A program made the position numbers and the translations under genes. Below the pieces are notes generated by a model that had not been told where the DNA came from, made no database searches, and saw nothing but the letters and a program-made list of their open reading frames with translations. From Spirochaetota bacterium (GTDB lineage: Bacteria > Spirochaetota > UBA12135 > COTS27): DNA of 21,780 nucleotides. Below are positions 8,130 to 15,671 of the stretch, one piece after another (position 1 is the first letter of the stretch; every line of letters begins with the position of its first letter). The stretch covers positions 1 to 21,780 of the forward strand of contig JAUXHF010000005.1 in NCBI GenBank assembly GCA_030621685.1, read 5' to 3'.

Positions 8130-9545
8130 TTGGCTAAAAACATCTACTGCCTTTGTAGCAGCCAGCAAGTCTATCGCTACCTCCACGATTTCCATTTAGC
8201 CAAAGGTATTCTACTCGTTTTAGAGGATACCCAGAAGCAACATGCTAGGCAAGCAAAAATTTTGTTTCTCCCAAAATCATTAGTCTATGCTACAGATCTG
8301 CCCTTGCATGCCCAGCTTTCAGGGCTGGCCAATAACAAAAATCAAAGCACCTTGAGTTTGGATGAAACTGAGATTGAAAAAAATATTCAGCAAAATTTGC
8401 CAGCGCAAGTTACTCATAATGATCCGCATTTGCAGGTCGCTCTATCACTGGCCTCGCTACAAAAAAAACTCCAAGGACAAGGGTTTTTCCCCCTAGAAGA
8501 AAAGCAAATAAATATTTATTACAACCTTGCCTTAGCAGCTGAAGAAATTAAAACTCTTTTCAAAGAGAATTCTCTAGACATTAATTGGCTTCCACAAAGC
8601 TCAAGCTCAAGCTCAAGCTCAAGCGCTCCCATGCAGACATGGCAACAGGCTCTCTTTTTTGATTTCCTCTCTCTTCTTAGGCAAGCATCGCCGGCTAGCT
8701 TAGCACAGCTAGAAAAATCACAGCCAGAGAAAGCACAGCTAGAAAAATCACTTACAAGCGCAAGCGCGAACTTTAGCACAGCATCCAAAAAAAAACCTAT
8801 CATAAAATATGCTGCTTTTAGCGAGGCCCTAGCCGATGCCGAGTGTAGCGCCATAGAAGAAGTTTATAGCTTAGCCGAGATGGCAGCTATTTACGCCTAT
8901 CGCCTGCTACGCTACGATATAAAAAAGGTAGAGATTGAACAAGAAATTCGCCATTATTTAGATTTGAAAACATATGGCTTAGCAGAGAGTACGGTGCATG
9001 TAAACTTTTATCCCAATGAGGATTCAGGCAAGCACGTAGCATCGCAAGCTGGCGGATTAGCAGCCGGCAGCCTCGTACGCTTTAGCATACAATTACGCTG
9101 GCAAGGATTTTCTCTTTGCTTTGCCAAAACGGTGGGCTTTCGTATTCAAACTGAAACAGATAGCGCGTCAATAGCACGCTATCGTCGCTTTCAAAAAAAC
9201 ATACAGCTTTTTCTCGATGAAAAAACTTGCTTTCAGCTTTTTGAGCCGGAAAGCAGCCTTAGTCTTTTTAGCCAAAGCTTAGTGGCTCCTAGCCCTTATT
9301 TCACTCCGTTACGCTCTAAGCAATTAAGAGAAATAAAAGAAAATACCAAGCAAGCCGCTTTTTCTTTTCTGATGCTAGAAAAACCGCCTGCCCCAAAACT
9401 TAAAACTGAAATAAATTCACATGTTAGCAAAAATTTACATTCCTTCTGGCTGCCTTATGTTCAAAGTTTATGTCTCCTTCGTAGAAAAAGAAAGAATTGG
9501 GAGCTTTTAGATAAATATGGCTTTCAGCTATTAAATTTTTCTTAA
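8130..9545 (+). CDS. Degenerate M24 (pita-bread fold) protein, probably without peptidase activity
   Basis: The C-terminal half aligns by eye with the M24 aminopeptidase P/methionine aminopeptidase fold. A helical entry (IEEVYSLAEMAAIYAYRLL) is followed by SGKHVAS with His302. The stretch GSLVRFSIQLRWQGFSLCFAKT fits, without gaps, the family pattern GDLVLIDIG..YDGYCSDITRT. In that alignment the two metal-binding Asp residues are Ser319 and Cys330, and the usual Arg is Lys333. No GHGxG motif follows. I infer an M24 homologue that has lost its metals. The first ~150 residues could be a creatinase-like N-domain but are unrecognised. Between lies a linker with a run of nine Ser and a repeated AQLEKS unit, both from DNA repeats. 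The start is TTG at 8130, 3 bp after aroQ, and is uncertain. Confidence 0.55.
   Translation: MAKNIYCLCSSQQVYRYLHDFHLAKGILLVLEDTQKQHARQAKILFLPKSLVYATDLPLHAQLSGLANNKNQSTLSLDETEIEKNIQQNLPAQVTHNDPHLQVALSLASLQKKLQGQGFFPLEEKQINIYYNLALAAEEIKTLFKENSLDINWLPQSSSSSSSSSAPMQTWQQALFFDFLSLLRQASPASLAQLEKSQPEKAQLEKSLTSASANFSTASKKKPIIKYAAFSEALADAECSAIEEVYSLAEMAAIYAYRLLRYDIKKVEIEQEIRHYLDLKTYGLAESTVHVNFYPNEDSGKHVASQAGGLAAGSLVRFSIQLRWQGFSLCFAKTVGFRIQTETDSASIARYRRFQKNIQLFLDEKTCFQLFEPESSLSLFSQSLVAPSPYFTPLRSKQLREIKENTKQAAFSFLMLEKPPAPKLKTEINSHVSKNLHSFWLPYVQSLCLLRRKRKNWELLDKYGFQLLNFS
8598..8627. repeat. 6-bp microsatellite AGCTCA, 4 copies plus a degenerate fifth
   Basis: Four perfect AGCTCA units (8598-8621) are followed by AGCGCT. 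They encode a run of alternating AGC/TCA serine codons in the linker of the M24-like protein. The period keeps the frame whatever the copy number. Confidence 0.9.
8702..8750. repeat. 19-bp direct repeat, 30-bp period, in the M24-like gene
   Basis: The 19-bp segment at 8702-8720 (contains GCACAGCTAGAAAAATCA) recurs exactly at 8732-8750. The two copies encode AQLEKS twice in the low-complexity linker. The exact match at DNA level suggests a recent tandem duplication. Confidence 0.88.
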
Positions 9546-9571
9546 ATTTCTTTAATAAAAACTCAAGCAAG

Positions 9572-9624
9572 ATAGCTTTGCTAGAATAAAGTAGCTAGGC
9601 TTGAAAAAAGCTATTTATTTTTTA
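9572..9624 (+). terminator. Possible terminator after the M24-like gene
   Basis: ATAGCTTT (9572-9579) can pair with AAAGCTAT (9607-9614). Inside it, GCTA (9580-9583) pairs with TAGC (9592-9595), giving a nested stem. A T-rich tract (TTATTTTTTAT) follows directly. The gap between this gene and the CoaD-CoaE gene is 160 bp, so a transcript end here is reasonable. The stem is imperfect. Confidence 0.4.
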
Positions 9625-9629
9625 TAAAA

Positions 9630-9647
9630 GTATCTTTTTCAAGATAC
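9630..9647. other. Short hairpin upstream of the CoaD-CoaE gene
   Basis: GTATCTT (9630-9636) and AAGATAC (9641-9647) form a perfect 7-bp stem with loop TTTC, 58 bp before the ATG at 9706. It could belong to the terminator region or to the 5' leader. Nothing in the sequence decides between them. Confidence 0.35.
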
Positions 9648-9705
9648 AATTTCATACAGTTACTTTAGGGCTTATTTCACAAACTGACAACTCGTATTAC
9701 TTTTT

Positions 9706-10941
9706 ATGCAACGTGCTATTTTCCCGCTAACTGCAGACCCCTTTACTTACGGTCATTTAAACATTATTGAAAAAGCTTTCAGGCTCTGCGACAAAGAACT
9801 TATTGTTGCCCTCTTGCAAAATACGAATAAGAAACAATTTTTCTCGGTACAAAAACGCAAGCAACTTGTAGAAGAAGCCATTGCCTCGTATAGCCCGCTT
9901 AAGCGGTTTTGGCAAGAAACGAAAAGCCTTGCTAAGCCAGCCCTAAAAAAAATACGTGTCCTTTATTTTGATGGCCTTCTTAGTGACCTTATTCTTCGAG
10001 AGGACATCTTTAGCATAATTCGCGGTATCCGTAAAAATGAAGACTTGATCTACGAAAAACTTTTAGAAAAAGGCTGGCGAGAGCAGCTTACAAACATCGA
10101 TGAAAAACTTAACATTATCTATCTTATCAGTGATGAAAATAAACGTGGCATATCTTCTAGTATCGCTCGCTCGATAGCCCAGCATCACGGCGATTTGTCT
10201 TCTTACGTCCCTCCCAACATCAAACAAGCCATCGATAAAAAACTCTTCAACCAACAAAAAATTATCATAACCGGCAGCATTGCTACTGGAAAAACCAGCG
10301 TAGCCCAAAAACTAAAAGAACTTTTTAACAGAAAAGAAAGAGAGGCTTATGTAGTGCGTTTTGATGACATTGTAAATGAAATTTACAAATCTATGAATGC
10401 TGGATATTTTGGCATGTTACGCGAAAAAATCTTACAACACTTTGGCCCGCAGGTATTAGATGCTAACGAAATTTCAAAAAAAAAAATAAGTAAGCAAACG
10501 TTTAACCAGCCTTTAGCCGATATTAGAAAAGATCTTTTGTTTCTAGAGAAGAATTTTTCTCCTTATATTCTAAAGGCCTATCGCCGAGAGCTATTAGGAA
10601 AAAGTGGTACTTTCTTCTTAGATGCTTCTCAAGCTGCCGAATACAATATGCTTTATGAAAGCGTTGGCCTAGTTGTTTGTGTAGAAAACAATGAAGAACT
10701 TCAAAGACAATATTTCCGTAATCGAAATATTGCAATAGGCAAAGAAATGAACGATGCCGAAATGGAAAAACGTATTAAAGCCGCTCTCCCGCAACAAGAA
10801 AAAAGAATACTTATCGAAAAAAAACTTAAAGCCTTAGGCTGTGGTAAATTGTTTATCTATAAAAATGTAGATGCGAATTACAGCTTGCTGCAATCATTAG
10901 CCGATGAGCTTGAACAAATTCTTTTCAATAAAGTACGCTAA
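9706..10941 (+). CDS. CoaD-CoaE fusion: phosphopantetheine adenylyltransferase plus dephospho-CoA kinase
   Basis: Combines the last two steps of coenzyme A synthesis. Residues 1-175 are CoaD-like: the nucleotidyl-transferase motif TYGH (14-17), Lys residues in NTNKKQFF near 42, RGIRKNEDLIYE matching the family's RGLR..DFeyE, and ISSSIARSIAQHHGDLSSYVPP matching iSSSlvRe...G.i..fVP. Residues 185-411 are CoaE-like: P-loop GSIATGKT (190-197), FDDI in place of the DAD motif, and a tail with RNRN...MEKRIKAALPQQEK at the position of the CoaE Arg/lid region. The usual CoaE 'LxxxxHP' segment is weak, so the kinase half is divergent. There is no internal stop or frameshift. Human CoA synthase joins the same activities in this order, but bacteria normally keep them separate. 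No clear Shine-Dalgarno sequence precedes the start. Confidence 0.82.
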   Translation: MQRAIFPLTADPFTYGHLNIIEKAFRLCDKELIVALLQNTNKKQFFSVQKRKQLVEEAIASYSPLKRFWQETKSLAKPALKKIRVLYFDGLLSDLILREDIFSIIRGIRKNEDLIYEKLLEKGWREQLTNIDEKLNIIYLISDENKRGISSSIARSIAQHHGDLSSYVPPNIKQAIDKKLFNQQKIIITGSIATGKTSVAQKLKELFNRKEREAYVVRFDDIVNEIYKSMNAGYFGMLREKILQHFGPQVLDANEISKKKISKQTFNQPLADIRKDLLFLEKNFSPYILKAYRRELLGKSGTFFLDASQAAEYNMLYESVGLVVCVENNEELQRQYFRNRNIAIGKEMNDAEMEKRIKAALPQQEKRILIEKKLKALGCGKLFIYKNVDANYSLLQSLADELEQILFNKVR

Positions 10942-11008
10942 ACAGTAAATTCAAAATGGCAAAATTCTACAAAAATTATGCCCATCATATAAAAGAGGTC
11001 CTTAAAGT

Positions 11009-11524
11009 ATGAAAAAAGATGTTTTTAATGTATTAAAAATTCAAAGTAAATCTGTAACCGAAACTGTAATAGCTCTTGCTTCCATTGTCATCGGGGTATG
11101 GTTTCTTATAGCCCCGATAGCCACAGGTCTGCTTTTCATTCGAATCCTAAGTTTTTTTATTCTCTTAGGCGGCAGTGCCATGCTCTTCCTTTACTATAGA
11201 GGAGAAGCCGGAAGACGTAGCCGTTTTATGTTAATCTTAGGCATAGGCATGCTTGGCTTTGGCATCCTGTTTATTAGCCTGCCTTTCTTTTTCTCTCGAG
11301 CTATTTTCATCTTCGCCGCCTTAGTTATCATTGTCTTGCAGATTTCAAATTTCAGCTCATTTTCATCACTTCATAGCTTACAGAAAGTCGCCACTGTTTC
11401 TATTACCTTGCTTGCCCTTGCACTTATTTTCTTTCCTAGCCTAGGCTTAGGCATAGCTGGCTATTTAGCTGGTGCTAGTTTTCTTGCCATTGGCATTGAA
11501 AAAATGATTTCATATTTTAAATAA
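11009..11524 (+). CDS. DUF308/HdeD-like six-helix membrane protein
   Basis: This 171-residue protein is almost entirely membrane-embedded. Helices are predicted by eye at about 17-37, 42-62, 73-92, 96-113, 126-143 and 147-165. The paired-helix layout, with short basic loops and many Gly/Ile/Leu/Phe residues, resembles the DUF308 family that includes the acid-resistance protein HdeD. Function is unknown in most bacteria and I do not assign one here. The ATG at 11009 has AGAGG at 10994-10998, a long but usable spacing. It follows the CoaD-CoaE gene by 67 bp with no terminator in between, so it may share that transcript. Its 3' end faces the duplicated tail of the convergent kinase gene. Confidence 0.65.
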   Translation: MKKDVFNVLKIQSKSVTETVIALASIVIGVWFLIAPIATGLLFIRILSFFILLGGSAMLFLYYRGEAGRRSRFMLILGIGMLGFGILFISLPFFFSRAIFIFAALVIIVLQISNFSSFSSLHSLQKVATVSITLLALALIFFPSLGLGIAGYLAGASFLAIGIEKMISYFK

Positions 11525-11530
11525 GTTTTA

Positions 11531-11800
11531 GAAAGCAAGCCCAGCCAGCTTAACGCAAGGTCCGAAATTCCTAAGCTCCGTAAAACAACAAAGCATGTTT
11601 TCTTCAAAGTAATCTTTACTGCTCTGTCCCAGCTTTCAGCTGTTTAACCGTTCTATCTGTATTCAAAGAAAGCAAGCCCAGCTTAGCGCAAGGTCCGAAA
11701 TTCATAAGCTCTATAAAACAACAAAGCATGTTTTCTTCAAAGTTATCTTTGCTGCTGTCTCCCAGCTTTCAGCTGTTTAACCGTTCTATCTTTATTCAAA
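11531..11800. repeat. Tandem duplication of about 137 bp spanning the kinase 3' end
   Basis: Copy 1 (11531-11667) and copy 2 (11668-11800) lie head to tail. By eye they differ at about 9 positions plus one 4-bp gap, so they are roughly 93% alike. Copy 2 contains the last ~19 codons of the minus-strand kinase gene, its stop and its downstream sequence. Copy 1 still encodes the same tail (DRTVKQLKAG) followed by TEQ and a TAA, but is cut off from the gene body. This is a partial gene duplication, not a mobile element. Copy 1 fills the 218-bp gap between DUF308 and the kinase. Confidence 0.92.
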
Positions 11801-12759
11801 GAGATAAGTAAATCAGCATCCATCGGCAAAGTCTGCAAAAGTTGCCGCGTCAGCCTTTCAAAATGAGCCATAAAAGTAGATAAACTTAAAGCATCCATCT
11901 GCCTTTCTAAAGGCAGAGACTCTTCTTGTTGCCTCCGCCACTGGTACACCCAAGAAAAATCATCAATAACAAAAGCTACAAGATAGTCCAGCTGTTTAAA
12001 AAGCTCATAGTATTCTTTTTCTAAGCGAGTATTGATGTAGTTGCGCCAAATTTTCAAGCTATCGAAGTTCCGTTCAAGCGCATTTATAGGGCTGTCCAAA
12101 TCTTCTATAGAGCTTGCCTTAGCGGCAACACACCAGCCTTCAAAAAGAAAAATGTCATAAGGAAGCTCCACTGTTCGCTTGCTAGCCAGACGCTCATCTA
12201 GGCCTTTATCAAAAATTGGCAAATGAAGTTGCCCCTGCTTCTTATCTCTTAGCTTCTTAAAAGTTGCTAGCAGTTTTTCCGTATCATGCGTACCCGGCAC
12301 GCCCCTCGTTTTCAATAACGGATGTACTGCTCTGCCCAACCTATTTCGTTCTGCCTTAGGCAAATAAAAATCATCTATTGAGGCCGTAAGTACAGTTAAT
12401 CCGCAGTTTGGCCAGAAATCCACTCCGAAGAATTTTTCTAAGAGAAATTTCACAATACTCACTGTCGTGGTTTTTCCACTACCCTGACAACCACTTATTC
12501 CTATCATAAAACAACCAGCAGCCTGTGGGGCTTTTATATGCTCTTGAAATCGCTCAAAAATATGTAACGCCAGCGGCAGATATAAACTACACATGGCTTC
12601 TTCATTTTGAAGCCATGCCAATAGCCTTTTCTGCTCGGCCGAAATTTCCAAAGGCCTAGTTTGCTTATCCCTAGTAAATTTAACCTGAAATTTAGCCTGA
12701 AATTCTCTATAAAGTTGAGCCTGCTTTGCTTTAATACTCTGAATTTGATTATCCTTCAC
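11743..12759 (-). CDS. P-loop kinase of the Tda10/D-glycerate 3-kinase type
   Basis: A 338-residue ATP-dependent small-molecule kinase related to uridine kinase/phosphoribulokinase folds. Visible motifs are the Walker A loop GCQGSGKT (residues 90-97), SIDDFYLPK (128-135), RGVPGTHD (152-159) and FEGWC (206-210). The combination of DDFYL, R(G)xPGTHD and EGWC is the hallmark of yeast Tda10 and plant D-glycerate 3-kinase. Glycerate is therefore a plausible substrate but is not proven. The start is GTG (12757-12759) with AGGGG five bases upstream on the minus strand. The last ~19 codons lie in a tandem duplication (11531-11800). Compared with copy 1, the C-terminus now reads GRQQQR instead of GTEQ. 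It is transcribed alone, divergent from the flagellar cluster. Confidence 0.78.
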   Translation of the reverse strand: MKDNQIQSIKAKQAQLYREFQAKFQVKFTRDKQTRPLEISAEQKRLLAWLQNEEAMCSLYLPLALHIFERFQEHIKAPQAAGCFMIGISGCQGSGKTTTVSIVKFLLEKFFGVDFWPNCGLTVLTASIDDFYLPKAERNRLGRAVHPLLKTRGVPGTHDTEKLLATFKKLRDKKQGQLHLPIFDKGLDERLASKRTVELPYDIFLFEGWCVAAKASSIEDLDSPINALERNFDSLKIWRNYINTRLEKEYYELFKQLDYLVAFVIDDFSWVYQWRRQQEESLPLERQMDALSLSTFMAHFERLTRQLLQTLPMDADLLISLNKDRTVKQLKAGRQQQR

Positions 12760-13204
12760 CTTAACCCCTATCTCTCTCTTAACTCTCTTAACTCTCTTAA
12801 CTCTCTAAAAAAACTGATGCCAAGAACGCGCTGCTGTTCAAGGAAAATATTCCATCAGCCATGCAAGCTTACTATTAAACTTCTTAACTGCAAAAAAAAA
12901 TTCTTGATTATAAAAAAGCCTAGTTTAAGAGCAAGCAGCTAGCATAGCTCTAAAAATAGAAAGCTGGAATTTTTAAAAAAATTCGTTAAAATTCAACTTT
13001 AAGAGCAAAATTCAAGCAAATTCAGCTTAATAAAAACTCCTTAAACTCTTAAAATTAAGCAAATTTTTTAAAAAAGCTAAGATTGCCTTACTTCCTTATC
13101 TTGCTTTACCATCTTGAAAATCATCCGTGTATAAGACTAAGCAAAGAAAGAAACTAAGCAAAGAAAGCAAAAATTTCACAACCAACAAAGCCAGTAAAAT
13201 TTTT
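12760..13204. other. Divergent AT-rich intergenic region before the flagellar cluster
   Basis: This stretch separates the kinase (minus) from the FlgN-like gene (plus). It holds a 9-bp triplication (12778-12804) and dense poly-A/T with scattered copies of AAAATTCAA (about 12990-13020). Promoters for both directions should be here. I found no sigma-28 type promoter (TAAA-N15-GCCGATAA) and no clear sigma-70 pair. If the FlgN-like gene begins at the alternative GTG (13127), its coding region would take the last 78 bases. Confidence 0.55.
12778..12804. repeat. 9-bp tandem repeat, 3 perfect copies (CTTAACTCT)
   Basis: Copies lie at 12778-12786, 12787-12795 and 12796-12804, immediately upstream of the kinase ribosome binding site as read on the minus strand. 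Copy-number change here would alter the kinase leader length. Confidence 0.92.
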
Positions 13205-13687
13205 ATGATGGTCGCTATGAAAGAAAAAGAAAACTTTGAAAAAAAATATTCATTACTCACAGAAGAAAGACATGAGCCGCATGCGCATGCCATGGAGCTT
13301 ACAAACAATTTCGCTCTACCTATCTATGCCATGGCGTGTTTAAAAAAACTACAACGTTTAGAAGCTAACAAACAAGATTTGCTCATCAAAAAAGACATAA
13401 AACAGCGGGCAAGAAAAATTCTGCATATCCATAGCCAACAGCAAGCCATCAGTCTAAAACTAAAATCTAGATTGGCCAGCGTAACTGCCGCTAACTTTGC
13501 CGGCAAAGCAAGCAAGCAAGCCCTTAAAGTTCACTTGCTTAAACTTAGCGGAATGTTAGAGAATAGCGACAAGCTGCTCTATGATATAAAAAAACTCTCA
13601 AATTTTTTCTTGGGTGCTACCGGGGAATATGGCCCAGATGGCAAACAAATACAAAAACATATACCAGCACAAAGGCTGCTTACTTAG
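13205..13687 (+). CDS. FlgN-like export chaperone (putative)
   Basis: A small, mostly helical, Lys/Leu-rich protein of 160 residues directly upstream of flgK, with a gap of 8 bp. FlgN is the type III export chaperone for the hook-filament junction proteins FlgK and FlgL, and the gene often precedes flgK. The helix KKLQRLEANKQDLLIKKDIKQRA and a second long helix (ISLKLKSRLASVT..) fit the family's coiled-coil build. No diagnostic motif is strong enough to be sure, so the call leans on context. The frame stays open upstream to a GTG at 13127, which would give 186 residues. I prefer the ATG cluster at 13205/13208/13217 on length, but no start has a good ribosome binding site. Confidence 0.5.
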   Translation: MMVAMKEKENFEKKYSLLTEERHEPHAHAMELTNNFALPIYAMACLKKLQRLEANKQDLLIKKDIKQRARKILHIHSQQQAISLKLKSRLASVTAANFAGKASKQALKVHLLKLSGMLENSDKLLYDIKKLSNFFLGATGEYGPDGKQIQKHIPAQRLLT

Positions 13688-13695
13688 GAAGAAAA

Positions 13696-15591
13696 ATGGA
13701 ATCTACGTTTTCAGGACTAGAAATTGGAAAACGCTCTCTTATCGCTCATAGAAAAGGGCTTAATGTAATATCACATAACCTTGCCAATAGCAGCCAAGAG
13801 GGCTATTCACGACAGCGTGTTATATTTTCAACAATAGATCCGTTATATAAACCAGACATCAGCCGCGTAAATCAAGCCGGCCAGCTGGGGCAGGGAAGTG
13901 AAATAAGCAGTGTTCGCCGTGAGCGCGATATCCACTTAGATACACGAATAGTTACTGAAAAAGGTGAGCTTGCTTTTTGGAAAGGAGAGCAGAAGAACCT
14001 CCGTGATATTGAAAGCATCCACAATGCCCTAGGCGAAACAAATTTTCAAAATAACTTAGATGCCTTTTGGGCAAGCTGGCAAGAACTCTCGCTTCGCCCC
14101 GATGAGCCTGCTGTACGCGAAGAGCTCCTGCAATCTAGCCTGCTTTTAACCCAAGATATTCGTAGCAAATTTGTTCGCTTCAACGACCTTCGTAGTGAAT
14201 TCAATGAAAAAGTACAATTACACACCTCGCTGATTAACGCCTTAGCAACCAACATTTCCAAACTTAACTATCGCATAGAAGCTAGCAAAGCTGCAGGTGA
14301 CAATCCCAATGACCTTCTGGATACCCGCGATAAATTCATTGAACAGTTAAGCGAAATAACAAGCGTGAAAATTAGCTTCAAAGATAATGACGAGCTGATG
14401 GTCTTTGTAAAAGGTAACATTCTTGTGCAAGGCAGTAAGGCAAACTTTTTAGAAACAATAGATGACGGCCAAAACGATGGCATGTATAGCATACGCTGGC
14501 AGCAAACAGGCGAAAATTTTGACAGCGATAAAGGTAGCTTATTAGCAGATTTAAACATGCGCGATGTTCATCTGCCCAAGGCTATTACACAGCTCGATAC
14601 GATAGCTGTAAACCTTAGCTATAATGTCAACGAAGTACATCGCCTCGGATTCAACTTCTATGGTCGGGAAGCAGGGAATTTTTTTCGAAGCTACTACCCT
14701 GGCAGCGACTCGCTTGGTAGATTTGACATTACCAGAGACGGCAGCCCAGATAGCCGGCTTCTCTTTCGGCTATCTGGCGCTAACAAAATAGAGGCTGAAG
14801 CCATAGTAGGAACAGAGGGCGTTATAACCCTACGGCGCAAAACCGAAAACGGCTTTAGCACACAAAACGTAGTGTATCGCGCCGATGACAAAATTAAAGA
14901 TATCCTCGATAGAATAAACTTAAGCGAAGATTCCGTAAATGCCTATATTAACGTTGCTGGAAAACTATCTATTAAAAGCCGCACCGATACAGATAGTTAT
15001 TCTTTTGCCTTGCCTTATCTTGAGGATAGCGGAGAATTTCTTGTTGGTATCGCCGGAATTTTAGAAGCCCCTAACATAAGCTATAACAGCCAGGATGCAG
15101 CTACTCCGCTACGCTTGTTTCCCGGAGCCGAGTTTGAAAGATCACCGCAGGTACATGCATCGGCTTGGATTGATGTTGAAAAAAATATTATCTCTGATAG
15201 CAACCGCATAGCCGCCAAGGGTGGCACAGAGTATATTCCCAATGCTGACCAAACTAAATTAGCCTTCGGCCAAGGCGATGGCCAGATAGCTCAAGAAATC
15301 TCAGCGCTTCGTTATAATAGAAGTTTTTATGATACCAAAGCTACGCTTAACGAGTATTCTATTAATACCGTAGCCTCCTTAGCCGCAGCCATCGAAAGCA
15401 TTAATTTAGAAGTAGAAAAATTTGAAGCTGGCCTTAACAACCTCCTTGCTATACGCCAATCTATTTCTGGAGTAAACATTGATGAGGAAATGAGCAACAT
15501 GATATCTTATCAGCAGGGCTACCGAGCCGGCGCCCAAATAGTTAAGGTCATGGATGAGCTTTTAGATACTCTGCTTAGAATGGTAAGTTAG
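13696..15591 (+). CDS. flgK: Flagellar hook-filament junction protein FlgK (HAP1)
   Basis: Joins the hook to the flagellar filament, in the periplasm if the host is a spirochaete. The N-terminus has the axial-protein signature FSGLEIGKRSLIAHRKGLNVISHNLANSSQEGYSRQRV. The C-terminus closes with VNIDEEMSNMISYQQGYRAGAQIVKVMDELLDTLL, matching the family's paired coiled coils. The length of 631 residues is normal for FlgK with its variable middle domain. The ATG at 13696 has AGGAAG at 13686-13691, one of the better ribosome binding sites in this window, overlapping the stop of the FlgN-like gene. It is followed by flgL after 80 bp. A 10-bp inverted repeat (14747-14776) lies inside the coding sequence. 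Confidence 0.96.
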   Translation: MESTFSGLEIGKRSLIAHRKGLNVISHNLANSSQEGYSRQRVIFSTIDPLYKPDISRVNQAGQLGQGSEISSVRRERDIHLDTRIVTEKGELAFWKGEQKNLRDIESIHNALGETNFQNNLDAFWASWQELSLRPDEPAVREELLQSSLLLTQDIRSKFVRFNDLRSEFNEKVQLHTSLINALATNISKLNYRIEASKAAGDNPNDLLDTRDKFIEQLSEITSVKISFKDNDELMVFVKGNILVQGSKANFLETIDDGQNDGMYSIRWQQTGENFDSDKGSLLADLNMRDVHLPKAITQLDTIAVNLSYNVNEVHRLGFNFYGREAGNFFRSYYPGSDSLGRFDITRDGSPDSRLLFRLSGANKIEAEAIVGTEGVITLRRKTENGFSTQNVVYRADDKIKDILDRINLSEDSVNAYINVAGKLSIKSRTDTDSYSFALPYLEDSGEFLVGIAGILEAPNISYNSQDAATPLRLFPGAEFERSPQVHASAWIDVEKNIISDSNRIAAKGGTEYIPNADQTKLAFGQGDGQIAQEISALRYNRSFYDTKATLNEYSINTVASLAAAIESINLEVEKFEAGLNNLLAIRQSISGVNIDEEMSNMISYQQGYRAGAQIVKVMDELLDTLLRMVS

Positions 15592-15671
15592 AAAACTTTG
15601 GGGCAATTTTATAAACATCTTTTAAAACTATACTTATAACAGCAGAGCCCAAGAAAAATACAGTAGACACT

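Noticed and set aside
8598..8627. Phase-variable frameshifting repeat
   Set aside because: The unit is 6 bp, so gain or loss keeps the reading frame; only the length of the serine run would change.
11531..11800. Insertion sequence or its remnant
   Set aside because: The repeat has no transposase, terminal inverted repeats or target duplication, and is explained by tandem duplication of the kinase 3' end.
12661..12942. Open frame of 93 residues on the plus strand over the kinase start
   Set aside because: It is Leu/Ser/Asn-rich, low in complexity, read antisense through the N-terminal codons of the kinase and the CTTAACTCT repeats, and has no ribosome binding site.
15592..15671. Sigma-28 promoter before flgL
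   Set aside because: TAAA is present at 15623, but the sequence 15 bases later (GCAGAGCC) matches only about four of eight positions of GCCGATAA.
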